A stretch of 64,000 nt of DNA from Bordetella parapertussis (GCA_945866125.1 CAMBFZ010000006.1:73501-137500); one strand, 5' to 3'. Positions 27,079-35,829 are shown, counted from the first letter of the stretch. The notes: generated by a model not told the origin, from the letters alone. A program made the numbers and translations.

Positions 27079-28380
27079 ATGTCCATTTCTCGTCCCACGC
27101 TGAGTTTGCTCTGTTCGGCACTTGCATTGGCGCTGGCTATACCGGTAGCGGCAGCCGATCTGCCGACCGGCTCGCCCAAGTCACAGGGATTGTCAGCGGA
27201 GCGCCTGGGTCGAATTCACGGCGTGCTGCAAAATGAAATCGATACCAATCGCATGCCGGGTGCCGTTGTGCTGGTCGCTCGCAAGGGTGTGATCACCCAT
27301 GCCGAGACGATTGGTTTTCAAGACAAGGCAGCAGCCAAGCCCTTGCAGCGTGACGCGATCTTCCGTGCTTATTCGATGACCAAGCCGCTGGTGTCGGTGC
27401 TGACGATGATGCTAGTCGAGGAAGGTAAGCTGCAACTCGCCGACCCAGTCTCGAAATTTTTTCCGCAGATGGCCAAAATGCAGGTGCTCGCCAACCCTGC
27501 TGATGCCAATAGCGCAACAGTGCCAGCAGCGCGCGCCATCACGGTTCAGGATTTGCTGCGTCATACCTCTGGTTTGACCTATGCCGAATTTACCCGTTCG
27601 CCGGCAATGAAGGCGGCGTATCAGGATGTTGGTTTGTTTTCGACCGAGACACCGTTTAAGTCGATGAAGATCTCGCCGCAGGAACAGGTTGAGGCCTTTT
27701 CCAAGGCGCCGCTGCTTTGGCAGCCGGGCAGCACATGGGAATACAGCTTGTCGACGGATTTGCTGGGTCGTGTGCTCGAAGCGGTCACGAATCAGCCCTT
27801 GCATGTCGCTCTCGATGAAAAACTGCTGCAGCCGCTGGGCATGAAGGATACGAGTTTTGTGATTCCGGCATCCAAAGTGGGACGGATCGCCGAGCCCTTG
27901 TTAATCGAGCCGCTGACGGGCGCGCCGATGGCACCGGTGCTCGATCTGACCAAGCCGATGGGGAATGATTCCGGTGGTGCCGGCATCGCTACCACGGCGG
28001 ATGATTATCTGCGTTTTTGCCAGATGCTCCTTAACGGCGGCACACTGGATGGGAATCGCTACTTGTCGCGTACTACGATTGCCTTGATGACATCAGATCA
28101 GCTCGGTCCCAAGGTCGCCATGCCAATTCAGCCCGGTGAGGTGTTAATGGGTGTGCAGGGCTATACGTTTGGTTTGGGCTTCATGGTGCGTCAGGGTGCC
28201 GGGCTTGCTAGTGTGCCGGGATCTGAGGGCGATTATGCGTGGGCAGGCTTGGGTGGGACGTTTTTTTGGGTGGATCCGAAAGAGCAGCTGATTGGTATTT
28301 TGATGACGCAGACCCCCGGCGCAATTCGCCAAACGTATCGCCGGATGATTAAGCAAATGGTTTATCAGGCGCTGGAGTAA
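27079..28380 (+). CDS. Serine hydrolase, beta-lactamase class C / esterase family (periplasmic)
   Basis: 433 residues, ATG after AAAGGAGACACGC. Signal peptide (1-26, VAAA-D). The penicillin-binding-like fold shows the nucleophile motif SMTK (S99-K102, in FRAYSMTKPLVS), the HTSGLTY motif, YSLSTDLLG in the place of YxN, and a C-terminal GLGGTFFWVDPKEQLIG strand in the position of the KTG/HxG motif. Family members are esterases, D-aminopeptidases or beta-lactamases, and the sequence alone does not tell which. Esterase-like activity is the best guess. Confidence 0.85.
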   Translation: MSISRPTLSLLCSALALALAIPVAAADLPTGSPKSQGLSAERLGRIHGVLQNEIDTNRMPGAVVLVARKGVITHAETIGFQDKAAAKPLQRDAIFRAYSMTKPLVSVLTMMLVEEGKLQLADPVSKFFPQMAKMQVLANPADANSATVPAARAITVQDLLRHTSGLTYAEFTRSPAMKAAYQDVGLFSTETPFKSMKISPQEQVEAFSKAPLLWQPGSTWEYSLSTDLLGRVLEAVTNQPLHVALDEKLLQPLGMKDTSFVIPASKVGRIAEPLLIEPLTGAPMAPVLDLTKPMGNDSGGAGIATTADDYLRFCQMLLNGGTLDGNRYLSRTTIALMTSDQLGPKVAMPIQPGEVLMGVQGYTFGLGFMVRQGAGLASVPGSEGDYAWAGLGGTFFWVDPKEQLIGILMTQTPGAIRQTYRRMIKQMVYQALE

Positions 28381-28486
28381 TGGCGTAATCGAGTAATTGC
28401 GTAATTGTGTTGAATCGATATGATTCAAAACGCCGAATCGGCAGTATGATCCCGGTTCACGTTCAACTTTTTATTCATTAAAGAAT

Positions 28487-28948
28487 ATGGCAGATACTAA
28501 TCCCGCAGGAACCCTACTCGTCGGCGAGGGCGTATTTATGAAAGGCACCATGAAGGTGCCGGGTCAGGCCACGATCGATGGCAAAATCGAAGGCACTATT
28601 TCCGCTGACACGATTTATATCACTGCTAATGGCGCGATTAAGGGACATACAACGGCCGATCATATTCGGGTCGGTGGTGAATTAACCGACACCACGGTCG
28701 CCAATAAAACACTGGTGGTCGAATCCGTTGGCGTGATTGCCGGTTCAATCACTTACGCTGAGCTCGAAATTAAAAAAGGCGGCTCGCTGCAAGGTAGTAT
28801 TTTTAAGGTCAAGGACGGCGTTCCTGCCTACGAAATGCCAGAGGTGCCGGTGGCTCAGGCTCAGCCACAGACTCAGGCGCAGCCAGCGCGTCAGTCACCG
28901 CAACAAAATTACAACCAAAACTATAATCAGTCCAACAAAAAGCGCTGA
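28487..28948 (+). CDS. Bactofilin
   Basis: 153 residues. Bactofilins polymerise without nucleotides into membrane-associated filaments that position cell-wall enzymes and polar machinery. The central right-handed beta-helix is visible as repeating short strands: GTLLVGEGVFMKGTMKVPG, ATIDGKIEGTISADTIYI, NGAIKGHTTADHIRVGGEL and so on (about 10-115). A Gln/Asn/Pro-rich tail follows. One of three bactofilins within 7 kb, closest to that at 34280 (the phrases KTLVVES and YAELEIKKGGSLQG recur). A good terminator follows at 28969. Confidence 0.93.
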   Translation: MADTNPAGTLLVGEGVFMKGTMKVPGQATIDGKIEGTISADTIYITANGAIKGHTTADHIRVGGELTDTTVANKTLVVESVGVIAGSITYAELEIKKGGSLQGSIFKVKDGVPAYEMPEVPVAQAQPQTQAQPARQSPQQNYNQNYNQSNKKR

Positions 28949-28968
28949 TGGTGGCAGGTGTTTTCAAG

Positions 28969-28998
28969 GCCGAACGCGATGTACGTTCGGCTTTTTTT
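28969..28998 (+). terminator. Intrinsic terminator after the bactofilin gene
   Basis: GCCGAACG (28969-28976) pairs with CGTTCGGC (28984-28991) around a 7-nt loop, followed by seven Ts. It isolates this bactofilin from the secreted-protein gene that starts at 29065. Confidence 0.88.
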
Positions 28999-29064
28999 GT
29001 TTTTACGCGCCGTGTTTTAGGGCTGCCAACGCAGTATGCAATTGAGTAAGGTTGATCTTTCATC

Positions 29065-29463
29065 ATGAAACAATCCAACGCAACGATCAAGGCCGTATGG
29101 GCGCTGGCTCTAGTGGGTTCGCTGATGCCAGTGGCGCACGCAGAATTAGTGAAGGTGTTTGAGAACATTCGTGGCACGACCTCTTATGTGGATACAGCCT
29201 CAATGCAAGGTAGCGGCCAATTCAGAAAAGTGTGGGAGCTGCAAAACTATAAAACAGCCTCGCCGCAGGGCATGCTCTCGATGAAAATGCACAAGGAATA
29301 CGACTGCAAGGGCGAATTGACCAAAATGCTGTCCTACACGGCCTACACAGGGCGAATGGGCACAGGTGAGGAGATTGGCACCGTCACGCGCCCGGATGGC
29401 TGGCAGTCGGTATCTAAAAATCCAGGCGGCAAAGGCGCGTTTCGCCTCGTTTGCGGTGAGTGA
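29065..29463 (+). CDS. Exported protein, surface-adhesin E-like
   Basis: 132 residues with a signal peptide (about 1-26, AHA-E). The mature part fits the same small family as 24714: YVDTASMQGSGQFRKVWEL, MKMHKEYDCKGELTKML with the first Cys and a terminal RLVCGE with the second. Function unknown, probably periplasmic or surface exposed. The next gene starts by a GTG inside its last codons. Confidence 0.75.
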   Translation: MKQSNATIKAVWALALVGSLMPVAHAELVKVFENIRGTTSYVDTASMQGSGQFRKVWELQNYKTASPQGMLSMKMHKEYDCKGELTKMLSYTAYTGRMGTGEEIGTVTRPDGWQSVSKNPGGKGAFRLVCGE

Positions 29464-29866
29464 GATTGCACAGATTCAGCAGCGCGAGCACGATGTCCGT
29501 GCCGCTACCGCGGCTTGGGTGGCTGCTTTCAATGCCGCCGACGTGGAAGCGCTGGCGGCCTTGTATCTGCCCGATGCCGTGCTGTGGGGGACGACCTCGC
29601 CGGTGCTGATTGTCGGTGCACAAGGTATCCGGCACTATTTCGATCAAGCCTGTGGCGCAGAGGTCAAGCCAACGATTGGCCTCAAGAGTGAGCACGTGCG
29701 GGTCTTTGGCGATGTGGCGGTCAATTCCGGTAGCTATTGGATTTCGCGTCAGCCCGCACCTGGGCAGATCGACGTACTGCCAGCACGGTTTAGTTTTGTC
29801 TATCGTCTGGCGCCGGCCGGTTGGTTGATCACTGACCATCATTCCTCGGTCAGTCCGTCGAATTAA
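29456..29866 (+). CDS. SnoaL/DUF4440-type NTF2-fold protein
   Basis: 136 residues starting at GTG 29456, overlapping the previous gene by 8 bp. Longer in-frame starts would overlap it by ~100 bp and are rejected. The NTF2-like cone fold is suggested by ATAAWVAAFNAADVEALAALYLPDAVLWG, GAQGIRHYFDQ and the closing FVYRLAPAGWLITDHHSS. The domain is used for polyketide cyclases, isomerases and scaffold proteins, so the activity cannot be read from sequence. No signal peptide. Confidence 0.78.
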   Translation: MSEIAQIQQREHDVRAATAAWVAAFNAADVEALAALYLPDAVLWGTTSPVLIVGAQGIRHYFDQACGAEVKPTIGLKSEHVRVFGDVAVNSGSYWISRQPAPGQIDVLPARFSFVYRLAPAGWLITDHHSSVSPSN

Positions 29867-29886
29867 AACGCGTCCACTCCCTAGTT

Positions 29887-30291
29887 TCAATCGCGCACCT
29901 TCGCGCGTGCCGCTTTAAGCAGCCCTCTACTGCTTTTCCCCTCGAGTCGTTTTCTCTGTGCGCTACGGGTTGGCTTGGTGGGTCTGCGCACTCGCTGTGA
30001 GACTGCCACGCTCGCGACAATCTCCTGGAGGCGGGCTATCGCTTCGGCTTTGTTTTTTTCCTGACTGCGATGAGTCTGCGCCTTGATGACCAACACCCCC
30101 TCTTTGCTGATGCGCTGATCATTGAGTGTGAGTAGCCGCTCTTTCACGAGATCCGGCAGGGACGACTGAATAATGTCAAAACGCAGGTGAATCGCCGACG
30201 AGACTTTGTTAACGTTTTGGCCACCGGCACCTTGCGCCCGGATGGCAGTACAGTCAATTTCATCGGCAGGAATGGGTGGGAGTTGGATGAT
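29887..30291 (-). CDS. arfB: Alternative ribosome-rescue factor ArfB (YaeJ) without a canonical start codon
   Basis: About 135 residues, matching E. coli ArfB throughout: PADEIDCTAIRAQGAGGQNVNKVSS with the GGQ catalytic motif, SLPDLVKERLLTLNDQRIS, IKAQTHRSQEKNK and the basic, mobile C-terminal tail that enters the empty mRNA channel. ArfB hydrolyses peptidyl-tRNA on stalled ribosomes. The odd point is the start. Reading upstream in frame there is no ATG, GTG or TTG before a TAA at 30316-30318. The coordinate given begins at an ATC (30291) near the position where homologues start. A GTG at 30147 is in frame but would remove the GGQ domain. Either a rare start codon or a small indel near the 5' end is present. 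Confidence 0.8.
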   Translation of the reverse strand: MIQLPPIPADEIDCTAIRAQGAGGQNVNKVSSAIHLRFDIIQSSLPDLVKERLLTLNDQRISKEGVLVIKAQTHRSQEKNKAEAIARLQEIVASVAVSQRVRRPTKPTRSAQRKRLEGKSSRGLLKAARAKVRD

Positions 30292-30422
30292 ACGAGTCCG
30301 GTTCGGAGGCTGGTGTTAAAAAGATATCGACGCGTGACAGACACTATTTTTTTGCGTAAGTGTAACGGCGAAAAATGAACTGGGATATGCTGCGGCCTTC
30401 CTCTATTCCATTATTTACTCTC

Positions 30423-32144
30423 ATGCAAACCGAAAGCTTCATTCCCGGCAAAGACGCCTCGCTCGAATCCACCATTCAGACGATGCAGGCCAAACTGGCC
30501 GCGCGCGGATTTCATCTCGATGAGTCTTCTTGGCTCAATCCGGTCGAATCAATCTGGTCGGTGCACGTGCGCGACCGGGAGTGCACGATGTTGTTCGCAA
30601 ATGGCAAAGGTGCGACCAAGCTCGCCGCACGCGCGAGCGCTCTCGGTGAATTTGCCGAGCGACTGGGGACGCATTATTTCTGGACCCATTTTTATCTTGG
30701 GCAAACTCGCGCCAATCGGGCATTTGTGCATTACCCGCAAGAGCGCTGGTTCGCGCCCACGCAAGACGGCAGTTGGCCCGCTGATTTGCTCAACCCCGAT
30801 CTGCACGCTTTTTATAACCCTGATGGCGAAATTGATGGCGAAGTGTTGGTCGACCTCAATTCCGGCAATGTGGCGCGCGGCATTTGCGCGCTACCTTATA
30901 CGCGACTGCGTGATGAAGCCCAGACCTGGATTCCGGTCAATATCATCGGCAACCTGTACGTGAGCAACGGCATGGCTGCTGGTAACACTATGATGGAGGC
31001 GCGTAGTCAGGCCTTATCAGAAATCTTCGAGCGGCATATCAAGTACCGGATCATCAGCGAAGGCCTATGCCTGCCCGAGGTGCCCGATGAGGTCATTGCG
31101 CGCTATCCGGGGATCGCAGCTGGCATTAAAGGTTTGCGAGACGCCGGCTTTGGCATTTTGGTGCGAGACGCTTCACTCGGTGGACGCTATCCCGTCATGA
31201 ACGTGACGTTGCTGCACCCAAAAGACCAGGGCTGCTTCGCCAGCTTTGGCGCGCATCCGCGTTTTGAAATAGCGCTGGAGCGCGCCTTGACCGAGCTCTT
31301 GCAGGGACGTGCACTCGACGCACTGGAGAGTTTTCCTGAGCCCGGCTTTGATATGGATGAGATTACGGCAGTGTCGAATCTTGAAATTCATTTCGTGGAT
31401 TCTAGCGGCGTCATCAGTTGGAATTTTTTGGGTGATACGCCTGACTTTCCCTTTGCCGACTGGAACTTCAGCAGCACTACCGCCGAAGACTACGCGTGGC
31501 TATGTGATTGTATTCATGCCGAAGGCAAGGACATCTACGTCGCCGATTTTTCCGAGCAAGGTGCCTACAGTTGCCGCATTCTGGTGCCGGGCATGTCGGA
31601 GATCTATCCGGTTGAAGATCTCGAATGGGAAAACAACAGCGTGGGCAATCAGATCCGGGGCGAGCTCGTCAGGCTGCCCGATTTGAGTCATGCAGAATCA
31701 GAGTCGCTGCTGTCACTGTTGCAAACCTCGAATCTCAATGATGAAAGGCCGCTGTGGGAAATCCTCGGCCTGGCCATACCGGTGGGCACAGTCTGGAAAG
31801 AATTGCGTATCGGTGAACTGAAAACCTTGCTGGCACTAGCCATTGGCGACGAAGCGGCAACGCTTGAAGGTTGTGATTGGATTCACCATTATCAACAAAT
31901 GAATCCGGCCCGCAGATTGGTCTATCGTTGCATCGAGAGCTTGATCAATCTGAACGACGTGAACAACTATCGTCGAGCACTGTGCCTGATGTACGGTCAG
32001 CAAACTGTTCGTCAGGCCGAGGCCTTGCTTGATCGTAGCGAGCGTTTCTTCGGTTTGCACGCGCTCGGTGTGGACATGGAGGGCAGCGCGATGCACCAAA
32101 CTCTGCTGGCTGCTTACGACAAATTATTTGCCCCAGCAGCCTGA
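30423..32144 (+). CDS. ycaO: YcaO (E. coli type), RimO-associated S12 beta-methylthiolation accessory factor
   Basis: 573 residues from ATG 30423 (MQTESFIPGKDASLE aligns with the E. coli start; an in-frame Met 16 codons earlier is less likely). It follows E. coli YcaO over its whole length: LNPVESIWSVHVRDRECTM, NGKGATKLAARASALGEFAERL, NIIGNLYVSNGMAAGNT, FASFGAHPRFEIALERALTELLQGR, and the TPR-like C-terminus. It contains the YcaO ATP-binding core and is an orphan: no E1-like partner or precursor peptide adjoins it, so it is not a thiazole/oxazole natural-product cyclase locus. E. coli YcaO aids RimO in modifying ribosomal protein S12. Confidence 0.93.
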   Translation: MQTESFIPGKDASLESTIQTMQAKLAARGFHLDESSWLNPVESIWSVHVRDRECTMLFANGKGATKLAARASALGEFAERLGTHYFWTHFYLGQTRANRAFVHYPQERWFAPTQDGSWPADLLNPDLHAFYNPDGEIDGEVLVDLNSGNVARGICALPYTRLRDEAQTWIPVNIIGNLYVSNGMAAGNTMMEARSQALSEIFERHIKYRIISEGLCLPEVPDEVIARYPGIAAGIKGLRDAGFGILVRDASLGGRYPVMNVTLLHPKDQGCFASFGAHPRFEIALERALTELLQGRALDALESFPEPGFDMDEITAVSNLEIHFVDSSGVISWNFLGDTPDFPFADWNFSSTTAEDYAWLCDCIHAEGKDIYVADFSEQGAYSCRILVPGMSEIYPVEDLEWENNSVGNQIRGELVRLPDLSHAESESLLSLLQTSNLNDERPLWEILGLAIPVGTVWKELRIGELKTLLALAIGDEAATLEGCDWIHHYQQMNPARRLVYRCIESLINLNDVNNYRRALCLMYGQQTVRQAEALLDRSERFFGLHALGVDMEGSAMHQTLLAAYDKLFAPAA

Positions 32145-32492
32145 TCAGGCTTTTTTCAGGAAGCAGGCCTTGAGCATGAAATTGCCGCTGTCCATGCGGC
32201 AGTCGACTTCGTGGCCGTCTGCGCCATTTCCTAGTCGTATGCTTTTGACCTTGGTGCCTTTTTTGAGCACGATTGATGAACCTTTAACTTTAAGGTCTTT
32301 GATCAAAATCACCGCATCCCCCTCGGCCAGTGCATTGCCATTGGCGTCGCGGATGATGCCATCGGCGGGCGTGCCGTCGTCGGTGTCGGCCTGCATCGGC
32401 CACTCATGGGCGCAATCAGGACAGACAAAATTTTCAGCATCTTGGTAGGTGTTTTCCATGTTGCAGGCAGGGCAAGCGGGAATGGATGACAT
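32145..32492 (-). CDS. PhnA/YjdM family zinc-ribbon protein
   Basis: 115 residues. N-terminal zinc ribbon of the form CPACNMEN...CPDCAHEW (C7, C10 and two more), then an SH3-like domain with IIRDANGNALAEGDAVILIKDLKVKGSS. The family, named PhnA in E. coli, is not required for phosphonate use despite the name; function unknown. It ends on the base next to the ycaO stop (tail to tail, no gap). Confidence 0.9.
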   Translation of the reverse strand: MSSIPACPACNMENTYQDAENFVCPDCAHEWPMQADTDDGTPADGIIRDANGNALAEGDAVILIKDLKVKGSSIVLKKGTKVKSIRLGNGADGHEVDCRMDSGNFMLKACFLKKA

Positions 32493-32509
32493 GGTGCGCT
32501 TTCAGACGT

Positions 32510-32854
32510 TTAGCTGCGAAAAATAAAATAGACGGCGCCAAGCAGGCAAAGGCCGGCCCAAATATAGTCAGTTTTGAATGGCTCGCCCATATAAAAAATA
32601 GCAAAGGGTACGAACACAGTGAGTGTGATGACTTCCTGCGCAATTTTGAGCTGTCCGAGGCTGAAGCTTTGAAAACCGATTCGGTTGGCGGGAACCTGCA
32701 GCAGGTACTCGAACAAAGCGATGCCCCAACTTGCCAACGCAGCAAACCACCATGGCTTGTGCGATAAATTTTTCAGGTGCGCATACCAGGCAAAGGTCAT
32801 GAAGACATTGGATAGGATGAGCAGACCGGCAAAGGCACTAGCACTGTTGAACAT
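32510..32854 (-). CDS. DUF486 family small membrane protein
   Basis: 114 residues from ATG 32854. Four transmembrane helices (about 6-26, 33-52, 61-81, 92-112) with the family phrases LILSNVFMTFAWYAHLK, ALFEYLLQVPANRIG and GLCLLGAVYFIF. DUF486 belongs to the drug/metabolite transporter superfamily; no substrate is known. A longer in-frame start at 32926 is not needed by homology. It lies 17 bp upstream of the PhnA-like gene on the same strand. Confidence 0.85.
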   Translation of the reverse strand: MFNSASAFAGLLILSNVFMTFAWYAHLKNLSHKPWWFAALASWGIALFEYLLQVPANRIGFQSFSLGQLKIAQEVITLTVFVPFAIFYMGEPFKTDYIWAGLCLLGAVYFIFRS

Positions 32855-32964
32855 GGCAGGGTTGGTCGATCCAAAGTCGCTAAAAATGGCTATGATAATC
32901 CCCCACCGGCATAGCGCCGATATCACCGTGTGATTCAGGCAGTTAAAAAAGGAGGCACAGCACT

Positions 32965-33666
32965 ATGTTTACGACGCTGCAACGTACGCCCGCAAGACAA
33001 CTGATTATTTTTATAGCAGCGACCTTGCTGCTTGCCACGGGAGACAGCATGGCTATCGAAGAACCGGCATTTGACCTGATCGAAAAAACCGATGCCATCG
33101 AAATACGCCAGTACCGGCCGCTCATTGTGGCCGAAGCGGTGGTAGATGGGGCCATGGACACCGCGTCAAGTCGCGGCTTTCGGCTCATAGCTGCTTATAT
33201 TTTTGGTGGCAATCAGTCGGTCACGCCGAAGGCTGATAAGACATCAGAAAAAATTGCGATGACGGCGCCAGTGGTGGTCGAACCCTTGACGAGTTCTGAA
33301 AAAATCGAGATGACGGCACCGGTGATTGTTACGCCAGAGGGCACGCTGCCAGAGCCGGGTATGCAGGCTAATCGCTGGCGCATTCAGTTTGTAATGCCGG
33401 CGACTTACTCGATGGCGACGCTACCGAAACCGACTAATCCGGCAGTCAGTTTGCGTGAGGTGCCGGCTAAGCGTTATGCGGTCATTGTTTTTAGTGGCTT
33501 GGCGGGTAAAAACACCGTGCAGGAAAAAACGGCGGCACTATTGGCAAGCATGCGCGCACGCAAACTCGAGTCGCTCGGCGCGCCGCGTTTGGCCCGCTAC
33601 GATCCACCGTGGACTTTACCCTTCTTCCGACGTAATGAGATTTTGATTGAAATAGCCGCGCCGTAA
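32965..33666 (+). CDS. SOUL heme-binding family protein
   Basis: 233 residues with an N-terminal signal sequence or anchor (about 12-29). The SOUL domain is shown by EEPAFDLIEKTDAIEIRQYRPLIVAE, IAMTAPVVVEP and KIEMTAPVIV repeats (the second usual 'MTAPV' twice), and the C-terminal LARYDPPWTLPFFRRNEILIEI. SOUL proteins bind heme or porphyrins in eukaryotes; the bacterial role is unproven. Translation signals: AAGGAGGCACAGCACT before the ATG. Confidence 0.9.
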   Translation: MFTTLQRTPARQLIIFIAATLLLATGDSMAIEEPAFDLIEKTDAIEIRQYRPLIVAEAVVDGAMDTASSRGFRLIAAYIFGGNQSVTPKADKTSEKIAMTAPVVVEPLTSSEKIEMTAPVIVTPEGTLPEPGMQANRWRIQFVMPATYSMATLPKPTNPAVSLREVPAKRYAVIVFSGLAGKNTVQEKTAALLASMRARKLESLGAPRLARYDPPWTLPFFRRNEILIEIAAP

Positions 33667-33754
33667 TGATGAACGTCGACTAACTGGGCGCACCAATGTG
33701 CTTGCGTTAAATGATCTCGAATTTACCGCGCAGATTTAATCAGGACTTAAAAAC

Positions 33755-34222
33755 ATGATCATCAAAGAGCGCATGACAGCAACAATGGAAGGTGATTTTG
33801 TCGTTTTTCTTATTGGCATGCGAATCAATCAGCCCTGGAAAATTTTCCGCTGGTGGTCCGTTACCAGAGCCATGGGGCGCATGCTAAAAGAACTATATGC
33901 AAAGCCCGAGTTGGGGTTGATTCATCATGAAATGTGGTTCTCGAGAACCGTCATTCTGGTGCAGTACTGGCGCTCGATGGACCAGCTAATGGCGTATGCA
34001 AAAAGTAAAGAAGCGCACCATCTGCCGGCGTGGAAAGCGTTTAATCAAGCGATCGGGTCGGATGGCTCGGTCGGGATATGGCACGAAACTTACGCGGTCA
34101 CATCTGGGCAATATGAAAACATTTACGCCAACATGCCACCGTTCGGGCTTGGCAAGGCAGGCGCACTTGAACGTGTTGGCGACCGCCGGGAGTCTGCAAA
34201 AGATCGTCTGGAGCAGCAATAA
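33755..34222 (+). CDS. DUF4188 family protein (heme-domain monooxygenase-like fold)
   Basis: 155 residues. Family signature blocks: VVFLIGMRINQPWKIFRWWSV, ELGLIHHEMWFSRTVILVQYWRSMDQLMAYAKS, HLPAWKAFNQAIG and GIWHETYAVTSGQYENIYANMPPFGLG. The DUF4188 fold is dimeric alpha/beta-barrel-like; members are sometimes annotated as phenylacetaldoxime dehydratase-related but no activity is certain. No signal peptide. Confidence 0.85.
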   Translation: MIIKERMTATMEGDFVVFLIGMRINQPWKIFRWWSVTRAMGRMLKELYAKPELGLIHHEMWFSRTVILVQYWRSMDQLMAYAKSKEAHHLPAWKAFNQAIGSDGSVGIWHETYAVTSGQYENIYANMPPFGLGKAGALERVGDRRESAKDRLEQQ

Positions 34223-34279
34223 GCTGCAGCGGGCATCGTCACAGAATGCGATCGGTTCCGTACGACGCGTGGCCGGCCT

Positions 34280-34627
34280 TTAGGCCGCCGGCTTTACGGG
34301 GCGATTGATAATCGTAATATTTCCTTGAATATCTCCGCCGCGTTTAATTTCCAGATCTGCGTAGGCGATGTTGCCGGTCGCAATACCGGTGCTTTCAATG
34401 ACGAGTGTTTTGTGGGCGACGGTGGTGTTGTTTACTTTGCCGGCAATGAGCACATTGCTCGCCGTACTCACGCCGTTGATTGCGCCATTGGTGGTGACAT
34501 GCAGGAAGTCCGCAGTAATCCTCCCTTGAATATTTCCATCAACGATAGCCTCGCCCGGAACGGTAATCGTGCCCTGCATGGAGACGCCCGCACCGACGAG
34601 CAGATTGCCATTTTTTCCGTCACTCAT
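34280..34627 (-). CDS. Bactofilin (short form)
   Basis: 115 residues: almost only the beta-helical core. Repeating strands are easily seen (NLLVGAGVSMQGTITVPG, AIVDGNIQGRITADFLHV, NGAINGVSTASNVLIAGKV, KTLVIESTGIATG). It resembles the bactofilin at 28487 but lacks the Gln-rich tail, ending in PVKPAA. ATG preceded by AGGAGTATTTT. Divergent from the third bactofilin at 35050 across 422 bp. Confidence 0.92.
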   Translation of the reverse strand: MSDGKNGNLLVGAGVSMQGTITVPGEAIVDGNIQGRITADFLHVTTNGAINGVSTASNVLIAGKVNNTTVAHKTLVIESTGIATGNIAYADLEIKRGGDIQGNITIINRPVKPAA

Positions 34628-35049
34628 AAAATACTCCTACTTTAAAAATTCGATTTTTTTGATAATGCCAAATATAACTAAAAATGAACGTAGCGTCGGA
34701 TATTTATGCGTTTTCTAATGTCAAGATTATTTCGCTTTACTTTACACATTTTAATTATCAGGTCATCGGAAAATAACATGTAAATGCCTTTTAGAAAAGA
34801 CTGAAAAATGAATGTTGAAAATTCAATGGCTTAGCCCAATACCCTGCGGTGAAATCTGAAGATGAGAGGTGGACGGGCGCAAATCATCGATTGACAGCGA
34901 TGAATCAAAAGAGGAAATTACTTAAAAATTTCGGTCCATCAAAAAGCTGTAGCAGAACGCCACTAAACATAAACTGATGGTTTTAGATAAAGATCGAATC
35001 AAGCAAAATTTTTCTCATGGTTTGAGGTTTTGCTAAACAAAGGTGAGTC
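34628..35049. other. 422-bp AT-rich divergent intergenic region between two bactofilin genes
   Basis: No reading frame of note. Base composition is clearly more AT-rich than the neighbouring genes. It must hold the promoters of both bactofilins. I see no convincing sigma-70 pair, tRNA or strong hairpin. Confidence 0.5.
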
Positions 35050-35499
35050 ATGACGAAATCCTCAGAGAAGCAGTTGCTCACGAATAGGCAGATCGCTGAC
35101 ACACGGATTGATTTCGAAACCAATCTGCAGGGGAAAATCGAATTCAACGGATTGTTTTATCTCGATGGCAGTATTGAAGGTGAATTGATCGGCAAAGAGT
35201 TTGAAAAGACGACGGCCGTTATTGCCACGCGCGGCAAGGTTAGCGGAAACATTTACTGCTCCAAGCTGGTTATTGCGGGAACGATTTGGGGCGATATTCA
35301 CGCGCATTCAATTGAATTGCTGGAAGGCGCCAGAGTGTTTGGTGACCTTTACTACGATTCGCTAGAAATTAATCCCAGCGCAGAAGTCAACGGCAAATTT
35401 ATTCTTGCCGATGCGTCCGAAAATACCCAAGACTTACATGAAAAATCCAGTATCAAAGCAGCGGGCAGCGTCATGCAGGTATTAAGTCGGTTGCGCTGA
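35050..35499 (+). CDS. Bactofilin (divergent member)
   Basis: 149 residues. The beta-helix core (about 17-120) shows RIDFETNLQGKIEFNGLFYLDG, SIEGELIG, GKVSGNIYCSKLVIAGTIWGDIHAHSIELLEGARVFGDLYYDSLEI. It is less like the other two and has an N-terminal extension with a polar stretch and an Asp/Glu/Lys-rich C-terminus. AAGGTGAGTC precedes the ATG. It probably co-assembles or is regulated apart from the others; inference only. Confidence 0.9.
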   Translation: MTKSSEKQLLTNRQIADTRIDFETNLQGKIEFNGLFYLDGSIEGELIGKEFEKTTAVIATRGKVSGNIYCSKLVIAGTIWGDIHAHSIELLEGARVFGDLYYDSLEINPSAEVNGKFILADASENTQDLHEKSSIKAAGSVMQVLSRLR

Positions 35500-35592
35500 G
35501 GCGGATCGGTATTGCAGCAATCAGTGGCAGGTGCAGAGCGCTTGTTGTCTGCCAGCTAAGTTGAATTTACTGAAATCAGAAGAGAATCCATC

Positions 35593-35829
35593 ATGTTACG
35601 CAAAGAACTGCTCAACGAATTAAAACAGCTTGTCGAATTGGAATTCAATGTTGTCGATGAGGCCTTCGCGATAGCAAACGAAATCGACCTGGCGAGCTTT
35701 TCAACGATGACCCCCCGCGCGGCAGCCGTTGTTCTCACCCAGCGAGGCTTGATAAAAAAGCTGGGTGAAAAAAATCTCACCAGCCTCATGCGTGGCCTGT
35801 CGACGCGTCCGGTCGCAAAGTATCACTAG
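35593..35829 (+). CDS. Small protein of unknown function
   Basis: 78 residues, not recognised. Mostly alpha-helical by composition: MLRKELLNELKQLVELEFNV, then DEAFAIANEIDL and a basic end (LIKKLGEKNLTSLMRGL). No signal peptide, membrane segment or cysteine. It follows the third bactofilin by 93 bp on the same strand, with a plausible AGAAGAGAATCC site, so it may be co-transcribed with it. Confidence 0.6.
   Translation: MLRKELLNELKQLVELEFNVVDEAFAIANEIDLASFSTMTPRAAAVVLTQRGLIKKLGEKNLTSLMRGLSTRPVAKYH

Noticed and set aside
30144..30344. Separate 66-codon protein on the minus strand upstream of the arfB GTG
   Set aside because: It overlaps the better arfB frame in another phase and shows no recognisable protein pattern; the GGQ domain lies in the arfB frame.
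30375..32144. A YcaO-based natural product (thiazole/oxazole peptide) cluster
   Set aside because: The protein is the E. coli-type YcaO with a TPR-like tail, and no precursor peptide, E1-like protein or dehydrogenase lies nearby.
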